A stretch of 36,455 bases of DNA. Origin: a virus. This document shows, one piece after another, positions 5,399 through 12,991 of the stretch. How positions within the stretch are numbered: the stretch's first letter is position 1; each line of letters begins with the position of its first letter. A model generated the notes under the pieces. The model did no database searches and had not been told where the DNA came from. It saw only the letters and a program-made list of their open reading frames with translations. A program made the position numbers and the translations under genes. The stretch is from the IMG/VR virus record IMGVR_UViG_3300019884_000006, positions 1-36,455 of that record. One strand, written 5' to 3'.

Positions 5399-5608
5399 TA
5401 TTTAAAATGAGTTATGGCCGACGATAATTGTACTGATAAGGAAGTAAGGCGCCACCTTTGAGGCAATAAAATAGGCCACCTAACCATAACCTAATGGCTC
5501 GACGGTTAAGCATGCAAATGCTACTGCTTTAAATATCGAGAAACGGTGACAGCCGGAGAGACGGCATTTTTATGGTTAAACTGCGGGGAAAAGAGAGGGG
5601 AATATAAA
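5399..5608 (+). other. Structured non-coding segment after parS
   Basis: About 210 bases without a convincing gene. It holds AGCAT / ATGCT around GCAA (5509-5522), enclosed by CTCGA (5498-5502) and TCGAG (5536-5540), and then GCCG / CGGC (5552-5565) followed by ATTTTT. The last element resembles a weak intrinsic terminator on the plus strand. GGCGCCACCT and GGCCACCT form an imperfect direct repeat near 5450-5480. It may be an mRNA leader, a small RNA, or part of a partition/origin region next to parS. An upstream ATG-like start at 5546 for the next gene falls inside this structure and is not used. Confidence 0.35.
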
Positions 5609-5977
5609 ATGAATGAAGAAATATTTGTTTTATTTGATACATTCATGGTTAAAAAAACGGAAATTATTTATTCACAAATAAAGCAAGATAATTCAGTTGA
5701 GTTACACATAAAAAAAGGAACTAATACTCAAATATTGGTTGTACCACATGAAGATTATTATAGAGCAAAAGAAACATTAAGCAACTTAGCGATGACAGTG
5801 GATGCTACGGTGTTAAATTATAATAAAACTGCATTAATTGAACAAATTGGCTGGTTGACAGGTAATATTAGGACAAGTGAAGTAGAGCTTGAAAGAATTA
5901 GCAAAGAATTAAAATATTTACGAATAGAGTTGAGAAGAAACAGAATTAATATAAAAAAGGATAAGAATAATGAATAA
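5609..5977 (+). CDS. Hypothetical coiled-coil protein, 122 aa
   Basis: Starts MNEEIFVLFDTFMVKKTEII after GAGAGGGGAATATAAA, a strong ribosome site. The first 65 residues look like beta strands; residues about 70-120 form a coiled coil (IRTSEVELERISKELKYLRI) with a very basic end. No membrane segment. Overlaps the next gene by eight bases. Family not recognised. Confidence 0.6.
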   Translation: MNEEIFVLFDTFMVKKTEIIYSQIKQDNSVELHIKKGTNTQILVVPHEDYYRAKETLSNLAMTVDATVLNYNKTALIEQIGWLTGNIRTSEVELERISKELKYLRIELRRNRINIKKDKNNE

Positions 5978-6284
5978 CCTAACAAAACCAAACGGAACAA
6001 CAGAAATAACACCGATCGATCAAGTACTAGACGCGCATCAATTTCTAAAAGATTTTTTAGCAAAATTTGATCATGCACAACGCGGCGGCATTCACGACTT
6101 TATGGAAATGGCACTATTCAACATGGTAAATTTGTCGATCAAGAATATTGATAATTATTTGCAAACGGGTCATCGTCAAGTTAATGCAACTGAGATAATG
6201 CACATTGTGGCTGATTCTTATCAGAAAGTTTTGGATGGCATTAAGCGTAATTTAGAAACTATGAAGCCGGTGAATTTTAGATAA
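5970..6284 (+). CDS. Hypothetical helical protein, 104 aa
   Basis: Starts MNNLTKPNGTTEITPIDQVL. All-helical prediction with a glycine hinge (HAQRGGIHDFMEMALF). No cysteine motif or membrane segment. It overlaps the end of the previous gene, with a ribosome site (AAAAGGATAAG) inside it. Not recognised; early operon member. Confidence 0.55.
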   Translation: MNNLTKPNGTTEITPIDQVLDAHQFLKDFLAKFDHAQRGGIHDFMEMALFNMVNLSIKNIDNYLQTGHRQVNATEIMHIVADSYQKVLDGIKRNLETMKPVNFR

Positions 6285-6295
6285 GTCATGATTAT

Positions 6296-6742
6296 ATGGT
6301 TACTAAAACTTGTTTCAAACATGGTGATTTACTTGAAAAGGAAATATATGTTAACAAGAAAGGATGGAAAATATGCCGAATTTGCGGTAGAGAAGCATCT
6401 AAAATAAATCGAACAGAAAATAAAGAAAAAGTTGCTGCATCAAATAAAAGATGGTATGAAAAAAATCCCAATTATAGAAAAAATAGAAGCGAAGAAGAAA
6501 AAGATAAAATTAACAAAAGACAAAAAAAATATTACCATCAAAACAAAGAAAGATATTCTGATCTTAGAAAAAAAAATGCTAATCGAAAAATATCCGATAA
6601 AAATAATGTTTTGGAGCTTAAAAATTCATATATAAAAGGGTTGATAGTTAGACATTCTTCGTTGAGTAGGCAAGATATAACACCAGAATGGATTGAATTA
6701 AAAAGAATTGTTATTAAAATAAAACGAAAATTAAGGAAATAA
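6296..6742 (+). CDS. Basic protein with N-terminal zinc motif, 148 aa
   Basis: The first 35 residues hold C-x2-H (TCFKHGDL) and C-x2-C (ICRICGRE), a zinc knuckle like that of HNH-type or ribosome-like phage proteins. The middle is extremely rich in Lys and Arg with aromatic residues (NKRWYEKNPNYRKNRSEEEK). The end (SYIKGLIVRHSSLSRQDIT, then PEWIELKRIVIKIKR) matches a C-terminal module that I recall from many phage proteins of unknown function. No HNH catalytic motif is visible. Probably binds nucleic acid. ATG at 6296 has only a poor ribosome site. Confidence 0.6.
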   Translation: MVTKTCFKHGDLLEKEIYVNKKGWKICRICGREASKINRTENKEKVAASNKRWYEKNPNYRKNRSEEEKDKINKRQKKYYHQNKERYSDLRKKNANRKISDKNNVLELKNSYIKGLIVRHSSLSRQDITPEWIELKRIVIKIKRKLRK

Positions 6743-6743
6743 T

Positions 6744-7004
6744 GTGAATATAAAAAATATTGATGATTTAAGACAACATGCATTAAATACCCTTGAAGAT
6801 TTAGAAATTGGTAAAATTAGCATAGAACAAGCGGGTGTTACTGGAAAGTTATGCGAAAATGTTATGTCAACTTTAAAGACACAGATAGAAGTAGCAAAAA
6901 TGCTAGGACGTGAGCCGAATATTCCTTTTTTGGGAAATACTTCAAAAGGAAGGCTGATTAGTATCAAACAAACCAAAAGATTGGAACTAAAGGAAAAAAA
7001 ATGA
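6744..7004 (+). CDS. Conserved phage protein, 86 aa
   Basis: GTG start at 6744 with AAGGA six to ten bases before. The pattern DLRQHALNTLEDLEIGKISI and the following helix EQAGVTGKLCENVMSTLKTQ resemble a widespread phage family that usually reads DLR-x-H-L-F-x-T-L-E-x-L followed by a helix ending in V-E. The function of that family is unknown. It is the last gene of the plus-strand early operon and ends ten bases from the stop of the convergent minus-strand gene. No terminator separates them. Confidence 0.6.
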   Translation: MNIKNIDDLRQHALNTLEDLEIGKISIEQAGVTGKLCENVMSTLKTQIEVAKMLGREPNIPFLGNTSKGRLISIKQTKRLELKEKK

Positions 7005-7013
7005 ATTTTTTAT

Positions 7014-7172
7014 CTACTGTTTAACAGCGTTACTTTTAGTTGCAAAACCTAAGCTAACACCGCATTCAGGACAAAATTTAAAGATTAAGTCCATGCCATC
7101 TGTATCTTCATATTCAAAATATATATTTCCTTCCCAATCAGAATATACACCTAATATATGCCTGCAAATCAT
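7014..7172 (-). CDS. Small zinc-ribbon-like protein, 52 aa
   Basis: Starts MICRHILGVYSDWEGNIYFE; C3-x-x-H5 and later CPEC (about residues 36-39) could bind one zinc ion. Its ATG overlaps the stop of the gene upstream (ATGA at 7169-7172). It is the last gene of the whole minus-strand structural/lysis transcript. Function unknown. Confidence 0.55.
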   Translation of the reverse strand: MICRHILGVYSDWEGNIYFEYEDTDGMDLIFKFCPECGVSLGFATKSNAVKQ

Positions 7173-7360
7173 GGATAATATTTTTCCCATTCTGTAACAG
7201 AATATAATAATTCTTCTGCTAATTGTTTAGCATTTTGTCTGTATTTTTCCCATGATATTTCATTATCTAATTCTAAACGTTTTAAGGTATCTATACACTC
7301 ATTTACGCGTTGTCGGAACCAAAAATGACGCGGTGTTAATCCTAATGACGGCGCAATCAT
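7169..7360 (-). CDS. Conserved phage hypothetical protein, 63 aa
   Basis: The opening MIAPSLGLTPRHFWFRQRVN and the helix ending EELLYSVTEWEKYYP resemble a small family (LTPRH-[IF]-W then a helical tail with EL-x-x-W-x-x-YY) often located by lysis genes. It is all-helical, without a signal or membrane segment. Coupled to both neighbours by four-base overlaps. No biochemical role known to me. Confidence 0.6.
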   Translation of the reverse strand: MIAPSLGLTPRHFWFRQRVNECIDTLKRLELDNEISWEKYRQNAKQLAEELLYSVTEWEKYYP

Positions 7361-7500
7361 TTATATTCCTTTATTGAATCGTATCTAAATACTTTTTTAC
7401 CACAATGACTGCAAGTTTTAATTTTTAATCCTGCGCCTTTTGATACTGTCCAACGATGATAATTTAAAAAGTAGCAACAAAACCATGATGTAATTTTCAT
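7357..7500 (-). CDS. Small cysteine-rich protein, 47 aa
   Basis: I chose ATG at 7500 (MKITSWFCCYFLNYHRWTVS) because it overlaps the lysozyme stop in ATGA and follows AGGGA; an ATG at 7560 lies inside the lysozyme gene. A CSHC motif (residues 34-37) plus CC at 8-9 and H15 may form a zinc site. Resembles the many 45-60 residue prophage zinc proteins (DUF1660-like), without certainty. Confidence 0.5.
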   Translation of the reverse strand: MKITSWFCCYFLNYHRWTVSKGAGLKIKTCSHCGKKVFRYDSIKEYK

Positions 7501-7904
7501 TTTCCCTCCCTGAGCATTACTGCAACATCTTTGGCACGCTGACCGACTTGTTTTGCCCATTTGCTATTAAGCGCTTCTTGCGCTGCTAATGTATAGTTTT
7601 TTTCCTCCAAAGCGGCAATCATAAGCTTAAATCCTTTGAGACGTGGAAGCCCAAGATTGAAGCACATGTTCATCAAAGCTGCTTGCACACCTTCGGGTTG
7701 ACTGCTATACCACGAACATTTGGCAAGCTCTCGTTGGCAGTTATCAAAATCATTATCAAAGAGATAATCAGCCTCTTTTTGAGAGATGCCATTATCATAA
7801 AGATTCCTGCCCCAACCGATAGTCAATACTCCTTCTGTGTCCAAATAAGGATGCAATACGCATCTCTCGCATTTCTTTATCCATGTTTTTGAATTGTATT
7901 TCAC
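7497..7904 (-). CDS. Endolysin, GH24 (T4-type) lysozyme
   Basis: Cleaves the peptidoglycan glycan chain between MurNAc and GlcNAc to release progeny. The catalytic triad of T4 lysozyme is present with the same spacing: E13, D22 and T28 in the stretch CERCVLHPYLDTEGVLTIGW, followed by the usual GRNLYDNGIS. The later helices NMCFNLGLPRLKGF also fit. I chose the GTG at 7904, since GGAGG stands just upstream and the catalytic Glu then falls at residue 13, near E11 of T4; an ATG at 7949 would add 15 residues without a ribosome site. 135 residues is a little short for the family (about 140-165). There is no N-terminal signal anchor, so it needs a holin, which I cannot identify. Overlaps the upstream gene by 110 bases. 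Confidence 0.88.
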   Translation of the reverse strand: MKYNSKTWIKKCERCVLHPYLDTEGVLTIGWGRNLYDNGISQKEADYLFDNDFDNCQRELAKCSWYSSQPEGVQAALMNMCFNLGLPRLKGFKLMIAALEEKNYTLAAQEALNSKWAKQVGQRAKDVAVMLREGK

Positions 7905-8334
7905 AATTATCCTCCATATAATAATTCCATCCAAACCAACGAACGGCATAAAACATGATGGATGATTTTATAGTTGATATTCCTTTATTTTTTAACATGT
8001 AATAAAAAATTAAATCTGTTTCATAACGAGTAAAATCACACGTTTTGCGATAAAACCAATCATGAACAATTGCGGGTTGAATTAAAGATGAATGCGCGGG
8101 CGACATAATTGGCCAGATAAATTTTGGAATGCTCGCAAGATCAGTTTCAAAATTTGAAGGTATTTCAAATTTACGATCATTAATAATAAATTTTATTTTT
8201 TTACATGTATGATAATGATAATCATAAAATGGTTTGATGCAACTATTAGACAAAAATTCTGTATGGATGCTATTTTGATTGACATAACATCCAGACAGTA
8301 ACAATAATGCTAGCACCAATACTTGGCGCATCAT
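7795..8334 (-). CDS. DUF1353-domain lipoprotein
   Basis: 179 residues. The start MMRQVLVLALLLLSGCYVNQ is a lipoprotein signal with lipobox LSGC (Cys16), so the protein is probably an outer- or inner-membrane lipoprotein. The body has the DUF1353 signature: FETDLASIPKFIWP at about residues 62-75, then a conserved AIVHDWFYRK. The function of DUF1353 is unknown; in phage genomes it is often next to lysis genes. The position in front of the endolysin makes an outer-envelope lysis role possible (spanin-like in topology only). Residues after about 143 (from the overlap with the endolysin start) are not part of the conserved domain. Confidence 0.75.
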   Translation of the reverse strand: MMRQVLVLALLLLSGCYVNQNSIHTEFLSNSCIKPFYDYHYHTCKKIKFIINDRKFEIPSNFETDLASIPKFIWPIMSPAHSSLIQPAIVHDWFYRKTCDFTRYETDLIFYYMLKNKGISTIKSSIMFYAVRWFGWNYYMEDNCEIQFKNMDKEMREMRIASLFGHRRSIDYRLGQESL

Positions 8335-8338
8335 GGCA

Positions 8339-9214
8339 TTAAGCGGGAGAAGACACAGCGCGAATTAACTGATAGTTAAATACAGTATCCGCTTGAGGAT
8401 CAGCACTAAATGTAACCGTTAATGTATTATCTGTAACAACGGCTTGCAATGCGGTCACATTTCCTGTGCCATTATTAACTATTTGAACAAATGCTGTGTC
8501 AGTAGCTCCAACGGCACCCGTTACAGTAAATGCTTCTGTTGCATTCCCGCCTACGGTGGTCGGCTGTCCTGCAAATTTAATTATATGCGATGGGGAAATT
8601 CCGGAATGTAATTTAAGCAATGTAACAGCACCATCAAGAATTTTTGCAGTTGTGATAGCGTCTGCTTGAATAGTTGTAGCGCCCGTATTAGAAATAGCAA
8701 CATCGCCCGACATTGCAACTACTGTCGCCACATTACCAGCGGAACCAACTAAAATATTAGCACTTGTTAATGCCGCTAATTTGCTATATGCAATCGCAGC
8801 GGAAGCGCTAATATCAGCATTAACAATAACATCAGCAGCAATAGCAAATACGCCGCTGTTGCTAATAGTGCCGTCACCGGACATTGCAACGCCGGTTGCA
8901 ACATTAGATACGTTTCCGACAAAAATATTACCGCTTGATAATGTGCTCGATAAACCCGCATTTCCTGCTAATTCAACAAAAGCACCAGTTTCTGAATTGT
9001 AAGTATAGAATCCAATGCCATCCGAAAGATAAATTAACCACAAATCAGTTAATGAAATTTCAAACTCACCGTTGTTTAATACTTCAATTTCAGAAACACT
9101 TGCTGCTGAAGTGAAATAATCATTTGTTGTGACTTCAGCCGCAGAATCATCGGTTACCATCGTTACAATGTTTGGTTCACCATCAAAATTACGTGCAATA
9201 GCTAGAATAGACAT
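8339..9214 (-). CDS. Phage structural protein with internal beta repeats, 291 aa
   Basis: Low-complexity, Ala/Ser/Thr/Val-rich protein typical of phage fibre or baseplate components. The motif SGNIFVGNVSNVATGVAMSG (residues 94-113) recurs as SANILVGSAGNVATVVAMSG (151-170), a 57-residue period. Residues 130-150 and 180-205 (DISASAAIAYSKLAA; DAITTAKILDGAVTLLKL) are the I-x-x-S/K-I-x-x-G-A-I-x-x-x-K-L type repeats seen in fibre shafts. The last 75 residues form a separate beta domain. AAGGAGATAAGG precedes the ATG. Probably an accessory tail fibre or a fibre-associated protein. Confidence 0.65.
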   Translation of the reverse strand: MSILAIARNFDGEPNIVTMVTDDSAAEVTTNDYFTSAASVSEIEVLNNGEFEISLTDLWLIYLSDGIGFYTYNSETGAFVELAGNAGLSSTLSSGNIFVGNVSNVATGVAMSGDGTISNSGVFAIAADVIVNADISASAAIAYSKLAALTSANILVGSAGNVATVVAMSGDVAISNTGATTIQADAITTAKILDGAVTLLKLHSGISPSHIIKFAGQPTTVGGNATEAFTVTGAVGATDTAFVQIVNNGTGNVTALQAVVTDNTLTVTFSADPQADTVFNYQLIRAVSSPA

Positions 9215-9250
9215 TCCTTATCTCCTTAATTTATTCCATTATTTATCAGT

Positions 9251-9454
9251 TTATTTCGTTTGTTTGTTAAGTCTTTTACGTCTGAGCCGATCTAAATCAT
9301 CTATTCCCAGATAACCTACACCTTCGGCTGCTGCATCAGTGCGCACACCATATTTTCCCGAACTAACAGCACTAGCAATAAGCTCATCATGACTAGCATG
9401 GCCTTTGCCTTCTCTCACTTCTATTGGTTTTCGTGGAACATCGTCATAAGCCAT
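9251..9454 (-). CDS. Conserved hypothetical protein, 67 aa
   Basis: Starts MAYDDVPRKPIEVREGKGHA after AAGGAGG, a strong ribosome site. Hydrophilic, with glycine- and alanine-rich middle and a basic end (DRLRRKRLNKQTK). It is one of four short, basic or charged proteins (9251-10010) between the two fibre genes. No family recognised. Confidence 0.6.
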   Translation of the reverse strand: MAYDDVPRKPIEVREGKGHASHDELIASAVSSGKYGVRTDAAAEGVGYLGIDDLDRLRRKRLNKQTK

Positions 9455-9470
9455 CCTTAGCCTCCTTAAT

Positions 9471-9578
9471 TTATTTACGTCCTTTTTTTACAGGTTCCTT
9501 TTTTTTCTCCAATTTAGGTTCTTTAATGCCTAAATTACGAATATTTTTTTCAGGTAATTTTGTGCCTTTTTTTTTCAT
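9471..9578 (-). CDS. Very basic small protein, 35 aa
   Basis: Starts MKKKGTKLPEKNIRNLGIKE with AAAGG next to its start and its ATG overlapping the preceding stop (TGA shared). About one third of the residues are Lys or Arg. Possibly a nucleic-acid-binding or packaged virion peptide. Listed because the coupling and ribosome site are clear. Confidence 0.5.
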   Translation of the reverse strand: MKKKGTKLPEKNIRNLGIKEPKLEKKKEPVKKGRK

Positions 9579-9799
9579 CCTTTAGCTCCTCTGTCGCCTT
9601 TATCTAATACCCGATTTGCCTTGGAATCAATTTTAGCTTTTGAAGATGATGATAACTTTCCTTTGTTTACCATTTGCGTAGCACGAGCTTTTGCGTTCGC
9701 AGCGTGAGCCTTATCTGGCATAGGATATTTTTTTTCACCAGGCAACCCAAAATCACTTTTAGGCAACTTGTTCCGTTTTTTCGCAGTTATCTTCGCCAT
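9575..9799 (-). CDS. Conserved basic phage protein (LPKSDFGLPGEKKYPMPD family)
   Basis: 74 residues from ATG 9799, which has AGGAG nine bases upstream; a GTG six bases earlier is too near that site. The core LPKSDFGLPGEKKYPMPDKA, then HAANAKARATQMVNKGKLS, is a motif widely found in phages and bacteria (DUF6582-like, from memory). The family has no proven role; it is basic and may bind nucleic acid. It overlaps the upstream coiled-coil gene by 41 bases. Confidence 0.65.
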   Translation of the reverse strand: MAKITAKKRNKLPKSDFGLPGEKKYPMPDKAHAANAKARATQMVNKGKLSSSSKAKIDSKANRVLDKGDRGAKG

Positions 9800-10010
9800 T
9801 TTCACTCGCTCCTTGATTGTCTTTGGCTTTTTCTTCCATATCCGCTTTTATTTTCTCAATCATTTGATTACAAGCAAAAATAGCGCCGTTCAATTGCTGA
9901 AGTTGAATTTGAATCTGACTGCTTTGCTGTACAAAAGCATCACGTTCCTGGATAAATTGCTCTAACAAACTTAATTTTGGAATTTCTGGCGCTGTTGGCA
10001 TATTAAGCAT
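9759..10010 (-). CDS. Coiled-coil protein, 83 aa
   Basis: ATG at 10010 with GGAGAG upstream. Pro-rich start (MLNMPTAPEIPKLSLLEQFI), then a coiled coil from about residue 17 to 60 (QQSSQIQIQLQQLNGAIFAC) and an acidic Asn/Glu-rich tail. Such small coiled-coil proteins near fibre genes may act as fibre chaperones or linkers; this is inference from position. First gene of the short-protein cluster after the fibre gene, with a possible own promoter (10049-10077). Confidence 0.6.
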   Translation of the reverse strand: MLNMPTAPEIPKLSLLEQFIQERDAFVQQSSQIQIQLQQLNGAIFACNQMIEKIKADMEEKAKDNQGASENGEDNCEKTEQVA

Positions 10011-10048
10011 GTATAACTCTCCATATTGTATTAAAAAAAATCATGTAT

Positions 10049-10077
10049 ACTTTAGCATAACTTTATTTTCGTGTTAA
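10049..10077 (-). promoter_or_regulatory. Possible internal promoter
   Basis: On the minus strand TTAACA (five of six) and TAAAGT (four of six) are 17 bases apart, in the 76-base gap between the large fibre gene and the coiled-coil gene. It could boost the four small genes and the lysis genes. Confidence 0.3.
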
Positions 10078-10086
10078 TTAACATTA

Positions 10087-12612
10087 CTAAGAAATAAATT
10101 CGGTAATAACACATATCCCTGGATTGCCAGGCTGCCCATTTCCAGTTGAGCCACCCGCGCCCACAGAAAACCTACCAGAAGCACCTTGGCCGTGACAATC
10201 AGCCCGAGTTCCGCCCGATCCGCCTCCTGTAGTGTTCCCATGCATGTAAGAATTGGGACATAAAAACGACCCCCCTCCTGCGCCACCATAAACACCCGCC
10301 GCTGCCGCAAATGACATACCAGGTACTCCGTCTGACCCCGTCACTTCTAAACCACCATTCGTTCCCGCTCCACCAGGATTTCCACCGGCTGCGATTTGAA
10401 ATGCTGCACTTTGGCTCATTCCAGCCCCTCCAACACCGCCCGTTGCAGTTAGAGTTACACCTGAGCCGCCAGGAATGAATGTCGATGATCCGCCGGTGCC
10501 CCCCGTTCCTGCACCAGTTCCACCTGTCCCACCTGCGCCTGTCGTAACTTCAGCATCAACACCCAGTTCTACTAATGAATAATCTCGTCTTACATAGCCG
10601 CCACCAGCGCCACCCCCGCTGATAGCGCCTTGTCCTGCTGTTCCTCCTGTAATTGCGCCCGCCCCTCCCCCGCCTCCTATCAATTCTACAATGATGTACT
10701 TGGTGTTTGCCGTGGGAGTGTAAATTACTGCGGTTCCCTGGACTAAAACTATGTTTACAGATTTTATTGATGTATTATCCGTCCACGATGGCAATGCTGC
10801 CGCCCCGTTTGACTTTAAAATTTGATCAGTAGTTCCAACCCCTGAAACATTTTGAAATGCTCCTGTTGCCGTAGTTCCCGCGCAAATCACAGAATATGCA
10901 GTAAATGTTGAATTTCCAGTGCCGCCGCCTTCTACCACAGCGGTTCCAAAAACTGGTTGAGATGCAGCACCTTGGGAAATCAAAGGCACACCCGATGTTG
11001 CACTTGGAGCAACAGAGTTAGGAAGATTACTAGCGCCTCCGGTTAAGACGTTATATTGCGTAATTGCAGTACCAGTAAATGCACTTGTTCCATTGCCAGT
11101 TAACAATCCTGTTAAAGATGCTGCACCCGTCCCGCCTCCTGCAACGGGCAAACCTGTCGCATTTGTTAGAACAAGAGACGCAGGGGTTTGCATAGCAAGA
11201 CCTGTGGGTAACGTTGAGCTGATAGACGGCACACCAGCACCACTTGTTACTAAAACTCCGTCATTAGCCGTTGCAAGCCCTGTTACCGTGTTTGCTCCAT
11301 TAGAAAATAAAAGATTGCTTGCTGTGTAAGTATCCGCAAAAGTTGCTGTTGTATAAGTGTTTGTTGTTCCATTTGAACGCAATATTTTTCCTACTGTTGC
11401 GACAGAATTTGGCCAAATTGATGTTGATGCAATCCAATTTACTCCACCACTGATTATCATTTTTCCGGCGGTCGCACTTGCGTTGGGAAACAAAGGGGTT
11501 GAAAGAATAAAATTTGTTCCATCTGAAAAAATAATTTTCCCTGCGGCGCCGGCGACATCAGGATAAGTTGCAGTTGACCACGCTGGTGTTGTACTTGATC
11601 CCGACAATAAAACCTTATTTGCAGTCGCAGTACCGGCTAATATTTGCATTTGACTAGCATTTGACCAAACAATACCGCCATTTGATGCTGTTAAATTGGC
11701 ATTAGTTCCGCCACGGCTTAAGTCAAGCTGGCCAGTCCATCCCGCTGTAATTGATGCGGCATTGATAAGTGCCGTAAGCGGTGAACCACCTAATGTTAAT
11801 GTGACATTTGTATCATTTACCGCTGATAATGGTTCCCCTGTAGGGATATCGCCTACAAATGCTATAGTTCCGTCCGCATCTTGCCATGTTACGGTTCGAT
11901 TTGCCGCGGTATTTGCCATTGCAAAATTGGTTACATGTTGCGCGCCAGTTCCCGAATAAAAATTAAAAGGAAGTGACGTATTTTGTGTGCTGAAACCAAT
12001 GCCGCCCTCATTCTTTCCCGCTAATAATAGACCTACATTTAAATCAATACCTGCCGCTATAATAATTGGCACATTACCAGTAGAATTATTAAGAAACTCA
12101 ATATAATTAACAGCACTTGCTATTTCTTGAAAATAAACAACTATATTGCCATTGCTATCTTTAATACCTTGAGGCGATTTTAAAAATCCCACCATTCCAG
12201 GGCCATAAAAGTTAATTTCATTAACGGCAATGTCGAGCGTTGCGATGCCAGCAGAAATGGTTTGCCTCAATATTCCATCAGCTAATAAGCCTAGGTTTTG
12301 CGCATCAGGCAAACTTACGTCAGCCGTATAAGTTACAAACGGGCCCACAGTGAAAGCACTCTCTTGCAATTGTGTCCAAAGACCTAAAATTGCATCGTAG
12401 TACTCATAGAGCTGATCTTCTGTATTAAAACGAAGACGATAATTAATCGTAGCCGATGGAGTTGGTCGTTGAGCTGTTGTACCTGGCGGTAAAAAAGTCC
12501 ACGGATTATTAAAAAGGACATTTGCACCCCCTAATAATCCAGGCACTTGATTATCATTATTGATATCACCGCCATTCGTCATCTGACTAAACTTTATAGT
12601 ATCGACCATCAC
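10087..12612 (-). CDS. Tail fibre with repeat shaft and glycine-rich C-terminal tip, 841 aa
   Basis: Largest gene of the window and probable receptor-binding fibre. The N-terminal 85 residues (FSQMTNGGDINNDNQVPGLL and YRLRFNTEDQLYEYYDAI) resemble the attachment domain of many phage fibres. Residues about 280-640 form a shaft of approximately repeated segments (for example GKIIFSDGTNFILSTPLFPN, GKMIISGGVNWIASTSIWPN, GKILRSNGTTNTYTTATF). The last about 190 residues are a glycine-rich domain (ELIGGGGGAGAITGGTAGQG and several GGTGG/GGAGG runs) ending in a hydrophobic strand, like the Gly-rich fibre tips built from polyglycine helices. No P22-type tailspike is present. Codon use is more GC-rich in the glycine part. 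Confidence 0.8.
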   Translation of the reverse strand: MMVDTIKFSQMTNGGDINNDNQVPGLLGGANVLFNNPWTFLPPGTTAQRPTPSATINYRLRFNTEDQLYEYYDAILGLWTQLQESAFTVGPFVTYTADVSLPDAQNLGLLADGILRQTISAGIATLDIAVNEINFYGPGMVGFLKSPQGIKDSNGNIVVYFQEIASAVNYIEFLNNSTGNVPIIIAAGIDLNVGLLLAGKNEGGIGFSTQNTSLPFNFYSGTGAQHVTNFAMANTAANRTVTWQDADGTIAFVGDIPTGEPLSAVNDTNVTLTLGGSPLTALINAASITAGWTGQLDLSRGGTNANLTASNGGIVWSNASQMQILAGTATANKVLLSGSSTTPAWSTATYPDVAGAAGKIIFSDGTNFILSTPLFPNASATAGKMIISGGVNWIASTSIWPNSVATVGKILRSNGTTNTYTTATFADTYTASNLLFSNGANTVTGLATANDGVLVTSGAGVPSISSTLPTGLAMQTPASLVLTNATGLPVAGGGTGAASLTGLLTGNGTSAFTGTAITQYNVLTGGASNLPNSVAPSATSGVPLISQGAASQPVFGTAVVEGGGTGNSTFTAYSVICAGTTATGAFQNVSGVGTTDQILKSNGAAALPSWTDNTSIKSVNIVLVQGTAVIYTPTANTKYIIVELIGGGGGAGAITGGTAGQGAISGGGAGGGYVRRDYSLVELGVDAEVTTGAGGTGGTGAGTGGTGGSSTFIPGGSGVTLTATGGVGGAGMSQSAAFQIAAGGNPGGAGTNGGLEVTGSDGVPGMSFAAAAGVYGGAGGGSFLCPNSYMHGNTTGGGSGGTRADCHGQGASGRFSVGAGGSTGNGQPGNPGICVITEFIS

Positions 12613-12632
12613 GATATCCTTGTGATTAGTTA

Positions 12633-12971
12633 TTAACTTCCTTGTAATTGCCTTAATGACATTCCAACATAGGCATTAGTATCAGAGGTTACGAAATGCA
12701 GCACGTCTCCGCCGCGTACGTAGCGCTTTTTTGGTTTAAATTCATTGTATGGTTGTTCCCCCATAGTTCCGCTCGCCGGAAGACTAGGAGACGAATTTTT
12801 TCGTACAAATACATTTGAGTTTTCAGCATATTCAAAATATGCCTGGTATTGCTGTAAGGAAGTGCCTGGAACCGTATAAGTTTGCGCAACATTTTGTGCG
12901 CAATTTACCTGGATGCAAACATCACTAAATGGCATCGTTTCTAAATAATTTTCATTATACTGAATAGTCAT
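12633..12971 (-). CDS. Structural protein, 112 aa
   Basis: Beta-rich protein (MTIQYNENYLETMPFSDVCI; later YFEYAENSNVFVRKNSSPSL). It sits between the collar-type protein and the fibre, 20 bases from each, so it is in the tail operon. It could be a small fibre-associated or virion decoration protein. Family not recognised. Confidence 0.55.
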   Translation of the reverse strand: MTIQYNENYLETMPFSDVCIQVNCAQNVAQTYTVPGTSLQQYQAYFEYAENSNVFVRKNSSPSLPASGTMGEQPYNEFKPKKRYVRGGDVLHFVTSDTNAYVGMSLRQLQGS

Positions 12972-12991
12972 TTTATTCGTCCTTGTAATGA

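Noticed and set aside
5414-5461. 15-codon frame MADDNCTDKEVRRHL after parS
   Set aside because: No ribosome site, minimal length, lies in a structured segment.
911-5555. Inverted copies of GGTGACAGC at 911 and 5545 as a long-distance repeat
   Set aside because: Nine bases are too few in 36 kb, and the surrounding sequences do not match.
7005-7013. Terminator between the converging early and lysis operons
   Set aside because: Only nine bases lie between the stops and no stable hairpin with a T-run is visible; transcripts probably overlap.
9426-9441. Further parS-like sequence (TGGTTTTCGTGGAACA)
   Set aside because: Only 13 of 16 positions match and the central CACGTG is broken; it lies in coding sequence of a small conserved protein, so chance is likely.
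11093-11959. Plus-strand open frames across the large fibre gene
   Set aside because: They are antisense to a long repetitive, GC-richer gene with clear fibre features; they have no ribosome sites or domains.
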